Below, in pieces: positions 34,771 to 45,751 of a stretch of 64,000 nucleotides of DNA (the stretch's first letter is position 1; each line of letters begins with the position of its first letter). Position numbers and translations under genes: made by a program. This DNA is from Mermis nigrescens (lineage: Eukaryota; Nematoda; Enoplea; Mermithida; Mermithidae): positions 62,001 through 126,000 of the forward strand of contig JAVLUZ010000540.1 of assembly GCA_036768485.1 (NCBI GenBank), written 5' to 3'. The notes under the pieces are model-generated. The model was given only the letters and a program-made list of their open reading frames with translations, was not told where the DNA came from and searched no databases.

Positions 34771-34937
34771 CTGAATCCAAATACAGCGTCAACGACTATG
34801 TCGTACTCGGCATTTATGACTGTGTGTTCCGGGACGCCATCGATTTGTCGAATATCAAATTTTTCCATCTGTGTAACCAGATTTGTCATAAGCTGACTGT
34901 GCGATGGTTTTGGATAAATGTAGCACGGTTTGTAACC
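34771..34937 (-). CDS. NAXE: NAD(P)HX epimerase (NAXE), second recognised exon
   Basis: The acceptor ATTTTTGCAG and donor TTCAG|GTAATC enclose 167 nt, starting phase 0 after the GTAAGT donor at 36419. It encodes GYKPCYIYPKPSHSQLMTNL, then EYDIVVDAVFGF, matching the NAXE middle region (GYEPTIYYPKR-P---L---L-TQ...DIVVDAIFGFSF). The plus-strand frames at this locus are shadows. Confidence 0.93.
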
Positions 34938-35031
34938 CTGCAAAAATGAATAGCGGGTGCAGGTTTTTCCAGAATGATTTTAAATCTTGGAAAATGCAAA
35001 TCAACCACTAAGTACCGCTTCGCATGGTAAC

Positions 35032-35280
35032 CAAAGGTGGGCGGCACCAAAATTCTGAGAGGTGCAAGATTTTTCAACATTTTCAACGTTTCTCATCGAG
35101 CACTATCCATTGGCATCAAAATGTTGCGAAAAAAAATTTCAAAAATTGAATGGGGGTATTTTGTTTTTTTTGGGTGCATACCCTCAACTCCCCAAATTGC
35201 GAAAAAAATTTCAAAAATTGAATGGGGGGTATTTTGTTTTTTTTGGGGTGCATACCCTCAACTCCCCACGCTCAGGTATG
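35032..35280 (+). mobile_element. MITE-1 variant with internal tandem duplication, TSD ATGGTAAC
   Basis: Forward copy CAAAGGTGGGCGGCACC to CACGCTCAGGTATG, flanked by ATGGTAAC (35024-35031, 35281-35288). About 75 bp (GCGAAAAAAATTTCAAAAATTG to the ACTCCCCA box) is present twice in tandem. Confidence 0.87.
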
Positions 35281-35329
35281 ATGGTAACATGTATATAACG
35301 GCTCAAAATTCTGAGACGGGGCAGTGGGC

Positions 35330-35920
35330 AGACATACACAGCATGGGAATTCTAAAGGGAGAGGTGAAATAAAGTGCCGTCTTTTGGGCTAAAAAATGAT
35401 AGATAAGCGTCAAAACTCAAAACATCGTTTTTTAGTGTTTCTGACGATCTTTCTAGAGCATAAAAAATAAAAAATTTCAAAGATAAAAAATGAAATAAAT
35501 TGAGCAAAGTATTGTCAACAAATAAGTATGTGGCACGAAGCGCCGAAAATTTGACACTTTTGGCAGTAAGATAGCTAAAAACGCTTGTAACAACAATTTT
35601 TCTACAAACTTTTTAAAAAATCGCGAATTCCGCGGGGGGGGGTTTGAAAAATTTCTGAAAGGGGTGTGAAAACTATTCTGGGGATTGAAGGTAACCCCCC
35701 CACTCTAAGAACATGTATGGTCATGCATAAAACGGCTTGAACGTTTTGGAGGGAGAATCCAGCCATTTTTAGGGGGACGGGGGGTCGGCCAAAAAATACC
35801 TAAAAGTGGCCAAAAATTTCAATTTTTTCCAAAAATTGGGGGGTTAAAAATGTTCTGGCTTGGAGGGGATACGGGGACGACCAACTTTAGGTGGGGTGAT
35901 CCATTATCCCCCAGTTACAT
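35330..35920. repeat. R-F copy followed by a reverse R-E copy
   Basis: R-F landmarks GCATGGGAATTCT, CTAGAGCATAAAA and GCACGAAGCGCCGAAAATTTGACAC lie at 35338-35560. From about 35710 an R-E copy in reverse follows (ATGTATGGTCATGCATAAAACGGC ... CCCCAGTTACATGTCTG). Confidence 0.5.
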
Positions 35921-36079
35921 GTCTGTGTATGATAGAGGGCCATCTCTAGGGGGACTGACCTTCTATGTTTGGGTAAAATGTCAAAAAAAAACACCTAAAA
36001 ATAACCTAAAAAAGCAAGTTTTTTTCTACAATAGAGGGAGAGTAAAACTTTCAGCCTTTCAAGGGCTGAAGGAGGACTA

Positions 36080-36170
36080 CCGATTTCGAATTACAATTAT
36101 AATTAATATTATTACTATGATTTGCATTATTATAATTATAATTATCATAATTATTTTTTATTATTTACTT
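36080..36170. repeat. AT-rich simple repeat
   Basis: Imperfect ATT/AAT microsatellite that explains the isoleucine-rich open frame across it. Intronic in NAXE. Confidence 0.8.
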
Positions 36171-36418
36171 TATATGTATGCTTCGTATTGTACACGACCT
36201 AGGATAAAGAGAAAAACGTGAATAAGAATCATTCAGGACAGTATAAATAAATGCAGCAAAAATTAGATGATAAAAGCAAAAGCGTTATAACGCATTCTTG
36301 CGTCAAGAAGGGCCCATATTTTTTCACCTTACTTTCCCATTCCACGTAAAAAGATGTACCACTGGTGAAAGCACTCAACGGTCCAAAAATATCTTTGATA
36401 TTCATGAGTAAAACTTAC

Positions 36419-36624
36419 GAACATTTTCAAATGCCTCGCACAAACAAAACCATCGCCGCCATTGTTGCCCGGTCCACAAATCACCAGAACCGAGCCTTGT
36501 TTAGCTAAAGAGCTTTTCGGGTATGCTTTTGCTATCGCAACGGCGCAAGATAAGCCAGCAAGTTCCATAAGCTGGTCGACAGAGAAGCCATACTCGGAAA
36601 ACAACTCCTGGTCCAATTTCGCAG
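36419..36624 (-). CDS. NAXE: NAD(P)HX epimerase (NAXE), first recognised exon
   Basis: Ends at a consensus donor (ATGTTC|GTAAGT). It encodes [20 protein letters not shown], then [20 protein letters not shown], the N-terminal YjeF_N signature with the GPGNNGGDG nucleotide loop. The 5' border is uncertain: an AG at 36625 (ACGAAG|CTGCG) gives a 206-nt exon that needs one base from an upstream exon, but open sequence continues a few codons further. The true start codon and any targeting peptide must lie in an upstream exon that I could not find. Confidence 0.92.
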
Positions 36625-36747
36625 CTTCGTTTTGATTTAAAAGATAATATTAATCGCATTCTTGCGAAAAAATTTCCGAAATCAAGAATAAAGAAGTTAC
36701 AATACAAAAAATTCATATCAGCAATGAATTATTTTTAAGGACATCGT

Positions 36748-36916
36748 CATACATGTAAGAGGGAAGATGGGGGATCCCCATCCAAAGTCGCCCCTCTATC
36801 CCCCGAAGCCAGAAAATTTTTGACCCCCGCCCCGATTTGAGGAAAAATCGAATTTTTTGGCCGCTTGTGTCCAAAAATGGGAGGTCAACCCCCAATTTCG
36901 AGCCGTTACATGTATG
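36748..36916 (+). mobile_element. R-E MITE, complete, TSD GACATCGT/C
   Basis: 169 bp from CATACATGTAAGAGGG to GAGCCGTTACATGTATG: 12-bp imperfect inverted ends. Flanks GACATCGT (36740-36747) and GACATCGC (36917-36924) differ only at the last base. This is the best-defined copy of the R-E family in the window. Confidence 0.82.
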
Positions 36917-37107
36917 GACATCGCTTTGATGAAACAAACCTTCTTTACATCAATTTGCACCTCCTATTCAAAAGTTACCATGATTGGACTGTTCACAGCA
37001 ATCACATCGATATATGATCCATAACCAATGTAAACTGTTGATCACTGACAGTCTCACGAAAGCTCAGCATGCACTGCACATTGGGAGAGGTATGAGAGGC
37101 TGGTATC

Positions 37108-37175
37108 CATACGTGGGCGGCAAGAAAATTCTGAGGGTGCAAGATTTTTCAAAGGTCAAAAAATGGCCTTAAAAA
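37108..37175 (+). mobile_element. Truncated MITE-1 fragment
   Basis: Only the first about 68 bp of MITE-1 (CATACGTGGGCGGCAAG to AAAAATGGTCATAT). The rest is missing and the sequence passes into an R-B repeat. Confidence 0.75.
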
Positions 37176-37195
37176 TGGTCATATAGAGACGTTTA

Positions 37196-37690
37196 AAAGT
37201 GTATACTTTCACTTAAAATAACTTTTGATTAAATATTTTTCCGAAAAATTTTGAAATTTTCGACAGTTTTGGGCGAAAAACTCATTAAATTTCTTTGACT
37301 GTAGCGAAACTCTGGCGCAAAGCGCCGGAAAATTTGTGAAATTTAGGCAGATGGACGCTTAGAAGCTTGACTTGGTGCTTTATTTCATATACTTGTAGCA
37401 TTGGCATAAAACGTTGAAAATTTTCGATTAAAAATATAAGAAAAATATGCTAAAATATCTGTTTCCGTTTTCGAAATTGTTTTGAAACCTATGAAAATGG
37501 CTTCCAGGTCGCCAAAAAAGTAAATAAATATTACTGATAGGTATTCCGAAAAAAATTGAGAAATTATGGTCAATGACGGCCAAACATTATTGCAAATTAC
37601 ATATCCGTTCTTTAACTCACCAAATATTTTTGGCTAATTGAGGGCCACCCCCCCCGCCCATTTAATCCACCCCTGCCTGCAGAAAATCCA
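37196..37690. repeat. R-B repeat copy without foldback insertion
   Basis: Carries TTGACTGTAGCGAAACTCTGGCGCAAAGCGCCGGAAAATTTG, GGCTTCCAGGTCGCCAAAAAAG and a terminal C-run with GCCCATTTAATCCACCCCTG. It is the empty-site relative of the copy split by the foldback at 20834-22209 and matches the fragment at 16753-17130. Confidence 0.6.
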
Positions 37691-38039
37691 TCATTTCGCA
37701 TAGATTATTCTTTTCGATGTCTAAGCTTATACTTGTTCACTATTTTATTTATTCTATCATTTTATTGACCTTTTAACTGTCCTGTTTATGTTAAACTTAA
37801 GACTAATAAAAAATAGTAATAATTAATCTCCAAATAAATAATGGCAGTTATATAATGCATCAAATAACAGTGATAGCTCATCTAATATCACAGTTACTGA
37901 AAGTCATAACGTAAGGCTCTATTTGCTAGTATTTAATTTTATTTTAAACTAGTTGAGCTGCCCGGCGTTGCCCGGGCTGAACTTAGGCCTGATAGCTATA
38001 TGGAATTAATATGTCTCTTGTATTTTTTATTTTTCAAGC

Positions 38040-38465
38040 CTTTTGATGTTTTTGGGATATTTCTAAAAAATTGTTGGTACAAACCATATTTTATTTTTTG
38101 GATTTTTTTAAATGTCTTTTTGTCAACCATTTTTTTGATCAAATCCATATTTTTGACGTTACAGAATGGTTTTGAAAATTGTTTAGCCATAATCATATTT
38201 TTGATGTTCTGGGGTGTTCTGGAAATTTTTTTAATAAAACCCATATTGTTGATGTTTTGGGATGTTTTGGAAAATTTTTTTCGTCAAACCATATTTTTGA
38301 TGTTTTAGGATGTTTCGGAAAATTTTTTTAATCAAACCCATATTTTTGATGTTTTGGGATGTTTTGGAAAATTTTTTCGTCAAACCATATTTTTGATGTT
38401 TTAGGATGTTTTGACAAATTTTTTCGGTCAAACCATATTTTTGATGTTTTAAAAATTTTTTGTTT
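38040..38465. repeat. Minisatellite, about 45-bp unit
   Basis: About nine units close to AAACCATATTTTTGATGTTTTGG-GATGTTTTGGAAAATTTTTT. The K/I/F-rich open frames on both strands are repeat translations. Confidence 0.9.
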
Positions 38466-38559
38466 GTTGTAGCAAAGGGTGTCATATATCACGTGATATG
38501 TTATAGCTGATGGTATCTCCTATCTTATATCACTGCATGTTATGGCACAGACAGGGTAT

Positions 38560-38905
38560 CTATACCAAACCTATCTTATAGCATTGCCTATCTCGTAGCA
38601 CAGGGTATCTTATATCCCATACTATCTTATAACATTGCCTATCTTGCAGCTCGGGGTATCTTATATCACTTCCTATCTTATAGCATTGCCTATCTTGTAG
38701 CACGGGGTATCTTTTATAACGTTCTATCTTATAGCATTGCCTATCTTGTAGCACGGCGTGTCTTATATCACGTCCTATCTTATAGTATTGCCTATCCTGT
38801 AGCACAGAGTATCTTATATCACGTCCTATCTTATAGCATTGCTTATCTTGTTGCACATAGTATTTCATACCATGCCTATCTTATAAAATTGCCTATGTTA
38901 TAGCA
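38560..38905. repeat. Minisatellite, about 51-bp unit
   Basis: Six to seven units of TATCTTATAGCATTGCCTATCTTGTAGCACGGGGTATCTTATATCACGTCC. The minus-strand open frame (38560-38868, repeated LQDRQCYKIG) is a repeat translation, not a protein. Confidence 0.9.
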
Positions 38906-39599
38906 TCATTTGGTTAAACCCGTATTTTGATGTTTCACAGTGCCGACCAATGCTATAACATATAACAATGTACATAGTGTCGCCAGGCATGCTCCTCTTG
39001 GCCGGGGTATCCCTATACAAACAGTATAAACTAATTTTTGAAAAAATAGCAAAAAATCGGCCATCTCCCGAAATCGTGGAGGCTTATAGCACAGGGGCCA
39101 AACCCTGCTCCCTCCCTGCCCAGGGCCAATGGGTGCGTTTGTCGAAATTTCAAGATCGCTACGGCTCCTTCTCCCATTGGACCGACCTCGGCCCAAAATA
39201 TCAGCCCACCAAATTTCATTGGGCCGGAGCCAACCCGGCACAAACATACGAACATACATACATACATACAAACAAACAAACTTTCAAAAATATATAGTAG
39301 ATGACTATGAATAAATACTGATTTATAATTCGGGCAAATTCACAAATACTCATCGTGTGAAATGCGCAAATGATATTTGTGCACATCCTCTTACTTTAAA
39401 AACTTTATGCCAGTGTTCATAGTCGAAGTTGTGAGGAATCTTCTTTGACTATATTTTGCTATAGTTGTTGAGAGAAGAAGAAGTGGCCCGTAGTTCCAGA
39501 GCATACGAGGCTTTGCTAAACTCGTAGAGTAGAAGCGGTCTCTAAAGCACAAACAGAACTAATTGTAAGTTTACGAAGAACTTCTAAACCTATGTATGT

Positions 39600-40035
39600 A
39601 CTTTTCGGCAAAGATTTTTCCGATGTATAAAGACTTTTCAGGACCGTCTTGGTACATGTACAAAGATTTTTGGGAAGAAAAAACTGTAAAAAGGTGTAAA
39701 ATTCCAAAAATTTTCGGCGCGTCGCGCCGAAATGAATATAATTGTTTGTCCTATGTTTTCTTTAAAATGGCAGAATTTGCATTTAGAATGGAAAATTGTC
39801 AAATTTTTCGGCGCTTAGCGCCGCTTTGAGACAATTTTTAGTAATTTTTGGCGTCAGAAATCCAGAAATTAGCTAAAATACACTACCAAAGATCGAGAAA
39901 CCTTGTTTTACCACACAAAATCGCTATTGTGCCATACTATAGAACACAAAAATTTGCATGTACAAAACGTACAAAGACTTTTGGGGAACATCTTTGTACA
40001 TGTACAAACGGACCTTGTACAAAAAAATACTGTTT
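39600..40035 (-). repeat. R-A element copy, reverse orientation
   Basis: From TTTTCGGCAAAGATTTTTCC to GACCTTGTACAAAAAAATACTG. Contains two GGCGC palindromes (39714-39729 and 39806-39820) and the TACATGTACAAA hairpins. No target duplication was resolved. Confidence 0.65.
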
Positions 40036-42610
40036 GGAACTACTTGAAATTCGATGAGAAAAACTACAAGTTGCATGCGTTCGTTTGATAAGAATTCGAT
40101 CGAAATTTGATCGAATTTTTCTACATTTTTTAACATTCTTAATCCATTAAATTCGGATTAATCAAACTTTTTGAAGACATTCTTCTTTCTCAATAAGCTA
40201 GTGTAGTTTTTTGGTCGCGTGTATGCAAATTATCAAAAAACTTCCAATTCGTATATGGCGCAAAAATTGGTTTTCCGAGCAACAAGATGCGATTTTTTCC
40301 ATGCTCTCCGTGTATTATTTTAGTTCTAAAAAAATTTTGCGACTAAGATAGAGGTCTACCCCGACCCTTAGATACGCATGTAAACTTAGTACACTACAAT
40401 GAATATCACGATCAAAAACCTATAACAGCGTTTTCAGACCTTCAGCTAATTATTGAAGTCTCATTTGATCGGACAACAGAGAAAATGCAATAATTTATCA
40501 ATGTGGTACGAAGCGACAGAACGATACTATCAGCCGATAAAAAGCGTCTTAATCAGGCTCGTAATTTTTTTAAAACATAAGGAGGGGACCATAGGATGAA
40601 TTTTGGTTAGCAAATTTTGCCACCTGGATACCTTAGATACAGCGAGATTCCAGTGGAAATCATCTCTCTTAGGGCTGAAGAGGTCCAGCAGAGATCGACC
40701 GGGTGACCGGGCTGGTCGGTCTTCAGGCGTCCGGGTCCGGTTTTTAGAGGCCGGGCCCGGCGTGCCTAAATTATTATTCCATATAGTTATTAGATAATAA
40801 TTAAAACGTAATCGAAAGAAGCTAGAATGAACTTAGCAGCAAATGTACCATGCTGCTTACGACTTGATCGATAAGTACTGGACTAGATTATGTATATTGT
40901 TTTTAATTATTCGCTCTCTGATTTATTATTCCTTTGCTGTGTATCTCATTTTATTTCCTTAATGTTCATTTGTGAACACTGATGTCATGTCTTCTTATTT
41001 ATTTATTAGTCTATTTTCACCATTTATCTCAGCATATCATAAGCAGGTTTCAAATCAGTGAGGGGAGGTCATTGGGGTGCTTTTACCCCCCAAGAATGGA
41101 ACCAGTATAGAAAAAATGCGAAGGTGGAGTAGAGGAAAAAAAGCCAAAGCTGATTTTTAGTGTACTTTTTAGCTAGTAAGCTAAGAGTTTTCAGACGCTC
41201 CGCACCAATTTATTGTTTATTTGTAGTTTTGTCTTCTAAGCCGTTCAAAATTTCTCAAATTTGAGTTGGAATTGATGAGCATGTCATTTTTTTCCAGCGC
41301 TACTGTTCATCCATTATTTTTGCCTTCTAGCCCGCTCAAAAGTGCCTAAAGTTGAGCTAGGCAAGTAGAACATGTTAAGTTTTTCGGCGGCGCCGAATGA
41401 TATATTTTCTGTATTGTTCTTCTTAGTAGAACATAGAGATTAAAAAGCTGGGAAATTGTTTGTCGATTAAAGGATGGTAAATCAGTTGTACAGCTAGTTT
41501 AAACGATATGTTTCATATGAGTATAAAATAAATACTTGAAATTTTTTATTGCAATTTTTCTTCGACATGACATAGAGCTCGCTAAGATACTCCCACAAAT
41601 GCTTTTATTTTCACGCATCTCTTAGTCGTCCTTAATGTTTCTGTCGATTTTTTTGGACCCCCCACATGAAACCCTGGTCATGTCAGTGGGCTAAGCCACG
41701 CCACACGCTCTTAAGAATTAGATATGAAGTAATAAATGAATCGTTTATTTCGTCAATGTCTCACAAACAACAATAAATAGCTAAAGAATGGGATAGCAAG
41801 TGCGGTTAAAAAACGGGATAGAAAATACGGATTTGGTCTAAAATGTAATGAAAAGCATCGTGCTTAAAACTAAAGAGTATTTTGACGATTTAAGAACCAC
41901 TCAACCGATATTATACAAATTAGCCAAAAGAACAAATGTTTTACTTTCATCAGATGACATAATTATAAAAATATTGCAGCCTGTTTTTTACTTGCTAGTC
42001 AAAACTAGAAGAAATCGGCGTGAAGCGCCGAATTTTTTCGATTTATTCTCAGAAAATCGCTGCAGAACGGCTACGCAACTGCATAGCTCCATTCAGAAAA
42101 TTCGACATGTTTCCAGGCTGCGATTCCTACCGCTCTCTTCCCTCCCCTACTGACTATGCCATTGACCGGTACTTATTTACTTTAACCCCTATCGGATTTT
42201 TTCTATCTTTTTTAACATTAGGGTACATACAAGGTAAATTTTTTCCATCTTTTTTGACAATAGGGTATGCACATGGCTGTTCCCGAAATAAAAAATAACT
42301 TTGCAACACATTAACCAATCGGCTAAGCCACCTGCTCCTTAGAATTATAAATGAAGTAATAAGAGAATCACTTATTCCGCCCATGTCTCAGAATCAACAC
42401 AAAATACACATGGTTGACAGCAAAAAGTTTTTGGATCTTCTCGAAAAATCATAAGCTGACCACATGTCCGGCATTGCGGATGTTGTCATCTTGACACCAT
42501 CTATCTCTGTCCAGGGTTGCCAAGTGGGCATTCGTGTAGCTGGTTCACGTATTAACATAGTCATATTATAAGGGCGTATGTGTGCAGTCGGTAGCATCTG
42601 TGGAAACGAG
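40035..42610. other. Repeat-derived sequence, no gene recognised
   Basis: Includes an R-H copy (about 40570-40690) that abuts a hAT-type end CAGAGATCGACCGGGTGACC (from 40685; the partner end was not found), a GGCGTGAAGCGCC palindrome (42016-42030), and two related segments (41680-41790 and 42295-42395) sharing GGCTAAGCCAC...TTAGAATT-ATGAAGTAATAA. Open frames at 41848-42298 have no recognisable similarity. Confidence 0.4.
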
Positions 42611-42621
42611 AGAAAGTTGCT

Positions 42622-42688
42622 GGCAGTCGGATTCGAAACTTAGACCTCTTGCTCTAAAGTCCAGAACCATAACCAATCGACTAACGCT
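42622..42688 (-). repeat. tRNA-like segment, probably a SINE head
   Basis: On the minus strand a box A-like TTAGTCGATTGGTTATGG is followed about 30 bases later by a box B GTTTCGAATCC. Arms do not form a full canonical cloverleaf, so it looks like a tRNA-derived SINE promoter, not a functional tRNA. A second box A-like sequence (GGCTTAGCCGATTGGTTAA) occurs downstream near 42310-42330. Confidence 0.45.
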
Positions 42689-42770
42689 GGTTAATCTCGA
42701 TAAAGATTGCAAGGTATTCGTAATGTTTTGCTGATTTACCAGCTGATTAGACTTAAGCTTAGTATCATGG

Positions 42771-42902
42771 ACTGACCAAAATGTTTGTGCCAGCGTTTAA
42801 AATAAGCCTGAGTAATGGGATGCGACGAGCGGAGCGAGCGATGCGAGTTGTATCCCATTATTTAGGCTTATTTTAAACGCAGGCACCAACATTTTTGTCA
42901 GT
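42771..42902. repeat. Long near-perfect hairpin
   Basis: ACTGACCAAAATGTTTGTGCC ... AATGGGAT pairs with ATCCCATTATTTAGGC ... GGCACCAACATTTTTGTCAGT: two arms of about 50 bp around a loop containing GCGACGAGCGGAGCGAGCG. One arm plus the loop is repeated at 24640-24725. Confidence 0.85.
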
Positions 42903-43244
42903 CACATGAATCTACTGAAAAAATCCGAGGACTGCCTTATTTGTTTTCGACTTAACTTAAATCAAACCAGTTAGGTGGCAGCTTTCACCGGATATTACTT
43001 GCTGTATACGTACTTATTATGTGGCTATCTTAATACATATGTGAACCAGCTACACCAATGCCACCAAGGGCTCTTGTCGAAAAACCCCCAACGTTAAGTT
43101 CTAACTGCCTAAAAAACCTCAACCAATGGTTAACCATTGGCATAAAAAACCTCAATCGGTAAAAAATGTCTCCAAAAGCCTCAAAATCCCTCACGAGGGG
43201 AAAACCCAAAACTTAGCAATGGCAAACCCTGTCTCTGTTACCTG

Positions 43245-45751
43245 CAGTGTTGCCAACTCTGAAAAGACCAACCGGACATACCAACATTCAAAACCGGACA
43301 AGAGCACTGTTAAATTCCGGACAAAACCGGACAAACGATGTATACACTTGATAAATAACAAAGCGGCTAAAATTTATTCAAATCAACTATTGCACTTAAA
43401 TATCTACCACATTAAACGCATTTTGCACATTAAACAAGGTTTCATCAGAAAGTTATAACGATTCATTAAGGCACACCATATCATCATCACAAATGCTACG
43501 ACCGTACATTTTAGTGTTAAACAATTTAAGCATTGGATCAGTAACAGTGAAGGTGCAACAATTCTCGCCCTTTAACACAGTAAAAAACGAACACGTAATA
43601 AAGCATCAGTAGTTTTGACATCTAAGCGATTTCGTAGTTTGGTCTTCAGCAAACTTAATACAGAAATACCCCGTTCAACGCTAGCATTAGAAAAGGGAAG
43701 ACTAAAAGCAGACAATGCAAATGAGGCTTTAAAACTAATGGCTTTAATGTGCTTGGCCGTTTTAACATGATTAAGAAGAGCATCGTGTTTTGGAGGTAGA
43801 TTAGCAGAACATAATTTACAGTGAGCAGAACCGTTTGAGCCTTCTACTAGCCACGATTTGAAATTTGGTTCCCGAACACCGTTTTATCCCCAGCGATTTG
43901 GTTGACATTATAGACCAGACCCAAAATTTTTTCCCACTTTTTCCAACCTTTTTCCACGTTTTTCAAGAGGTCTAAAAATGTTTAAAATAGACCCCCTGTA
44001 TTAAAAAATCAGTGTTTTTTAAGTAGAAAATCCTATGTGCTCATGTAATAGCGGTGTTTGATGTACTTTTTGTATAACAATTTGGCTAAACTTTACTTTA
44101 TGGTGTGAACGGAAAATTTGCAGATGTATGTATAAAGGAACGATATTGGTTGAAATGAGGAGGACATACAAGAAGAAAGTGCGGAAAAGAAATTTCATGG
44201 AAAACGGACCAATATTGGTGAAGATAGAGCTACGGTACTTTATTTTGTCATAAATGCACCCAGATGGCAGGCAATGTAAGCGAGAATATAAATTGTGGAT
44301 CTGAGGTGTTTCAAAAACTAGGGCATCAGGAAAAGTCTGTGGCGATGTGAGCAAAAAGGATTGAACAAGTTACTCCGGATATAGCTACGTTAAAGTGGGT
44401 ATTTTAGTGTTTACCAAAATGTTCTGAATTTGGGCTAAAAACATATTTATCTGACATTTCCTAGGTCGCTGATCACGAAGAAATAACCTTTATTGCGCAA
44501 AAAATTTTTGTTTGAAAATTTTCAAATTTGAAAAAACAATTTTTTGCATATTTTTTGTGTCATTTTACTTGATAAGATATGTGAAAATTCAAGTTTCTGC
44601 TTAAATGACGGTTAGGCTTAGGCTTAGTATATCTGAGAAAGTGTTTTGGGCTGCTTAGGTCGAGGTCACTCCCGCTTAGATCGAGGTATAGATGCTTAGG
44701 TCAATGTATAGATGCTCAGGTTGATATATAGATGCTTAGGTCGACCTAAATTGGGTACGTTATTCTGCATTCCACTGTTTGAATCTTCAAGTGGTTGGAA
44801 CTTTGAGATAATCCAAAAATGCTGTTTACATCGTATTTGAGTAGAAATCTTTAACTGGATGTAAACAATGATAAAAATAGTAGAATTACAAAAAAGTTTC
44901 TTAAAAACTTTGTGCAAAACATTACAAAAAAATTTTCTTTAATCTTGGTTTACGCGCAGTATAACTTAATTTTTTGTAATCTGCGACCGTTAAAATGGCA
45001 GAAAAATATGTTTTTAGTGAAAATTGAAAACGTCTGAAAAACTGCAAAAATTCCTCAAAGTAGCTCAACATGGTGAATGTCCAAGGATGGTGTTTGAAGT
45101 ACCGTAACTCTGTGAATTTTGTATGGATTTGGTTTATTTCTTTTTTCCGCGTCTTTTAGTGACATAAAGTATCGTTTTTGCGCAATTGTACGGCAGTTCT
45201 GCCGAAATGGCGCAAAATCGGTTCACACCATATTCTTCAAAAACTCCAAAAATTTCGCGCTCTACTAGAAATATCACGATCAGTATACGTTATTTCTGTT
45301 GAAATTTGAATTTCTTTCCTTCAGTAAAGCATTTTAGCCGATTCTGAAGTCGCTTTTGACAATAAAAACTATAATCTATCAAATGGCGCGAAGCGCCAGA
45401 AAATTCTGAAATTTTAGCTCTCTAAAACGCATTTTTGCATTACAAAAACTATCCAAATCCGTACAGAAGATAAGGATTTTCAATCGTAGCGTAGTTCTAG
45501 ACCAGATTGTCGATAGAAATGCTGCAATTGGCGTGCGCGTGCGCGGCTTAAAGATTAATAACAAGTCAGATTTAACCAATTCGGCGCGAGCGCCGAAAAA
45601 TTTTTCAACTTTTACCTCTCTAAGACGCATTTTTGCATTTTGAGACCGGACAAAAGCGGACCAACAGCTAAAACCGGCATCGAAAACCGGACAAGACTGT
45701 CGACCGGACAAAACCGGACATCAAGCCTGAAAAGTTGGCATGGCAACCCTG
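43245..45751. mobile_element. hAT element, deletion derivative, TIR CAGTGTTGCCAAC
   Basis: Left end CAGTGTTGCCAACTCTGAAAAG and right end complement CAGGGTTGCCATGCCAACTTTTCAG, with ACCGGACA repeats just inside both ends. The flanking octamers (GTTACCTG and CTTCAGAA) do not match, so one border may be rearranged. It contains the coding remnant at 43572-43883, plus two GGCGCGAAGCGCC-type palindromes (45384, 45583). Confidence 0.65.
43572..43883 (-). CDS. BED finger joined in frame to hATC domain (transposase remnant)
   Basis: A 103-codon open stretch without an ATG. It begins with a BED-type zinc finger: FKSWL, AHCKLCSANL (Cys pair) and LLNHVKTAKHI (His pair). It then passes without a break into FSLPFSNASVERGISVLSLL and KTKLRNRLDVKTTDALLRV, the hATC dimerisation domain at the transposase C-terminus. 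The entire catalytic core between them is missing, yet the frame is kept to a natural stop. It could be a pure deletion fossil, or the last exon of a small protein that still binds DNA and dimerises. It needs an upstream exon or start to be expressed. Confidence 0.7.
   Translation of the reverse strand, partial: NGVREPNFKSWLVEGSNGSAHCKLCSANLPPKHDALLNHVKTAKHIKAISFKASFALSAFSLPFSNASVERGISVLSLLKTKLRNRLDVKTTDALLRVRFLLC

Larger units (their letters stand above)
37947..39290. mobile_element. RTE-like retroposon containing two minisatellites
   Basis: The left end has the CTGCCCGGCGTTGCCCGGGCTGAACTT head often seen in invertebrate retroposons. The right end is GGAGCCAACCCGGCACAAACATACG followed by a CATA tail (39246-39290). 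No reverse transcriptase frame was found, so it is non-autonomous. The family assignment is from memory of such heads and CATA tails and should be treated as tentative. Confidence 0.5.

Noticed and set aside
38560..38868. Repetitive protein with LQDRQCYKIG units
   Set aside because: Direct translation of the 51-bp minisatellite; no start context or similarity.
38040..38905. CRISPR-like regular repeats
   Set aside because: The units are contiguous minisatellites without unique spacers, in a eukaryotic context.
39031..39279. Open frames ending in repeated MYVC/YIHT residues
   Set aside because: Translation of the CATA tail of the retroposon.
39466..39565. Possible plus-strand exon with LLREEEVARSSRAYEALLNS followed by a GTAAGT
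   Set aside because: Only about 20 codons, ends in a stop before the GTAAGT, and no gene family is recognised. I cannot support it as an exon.
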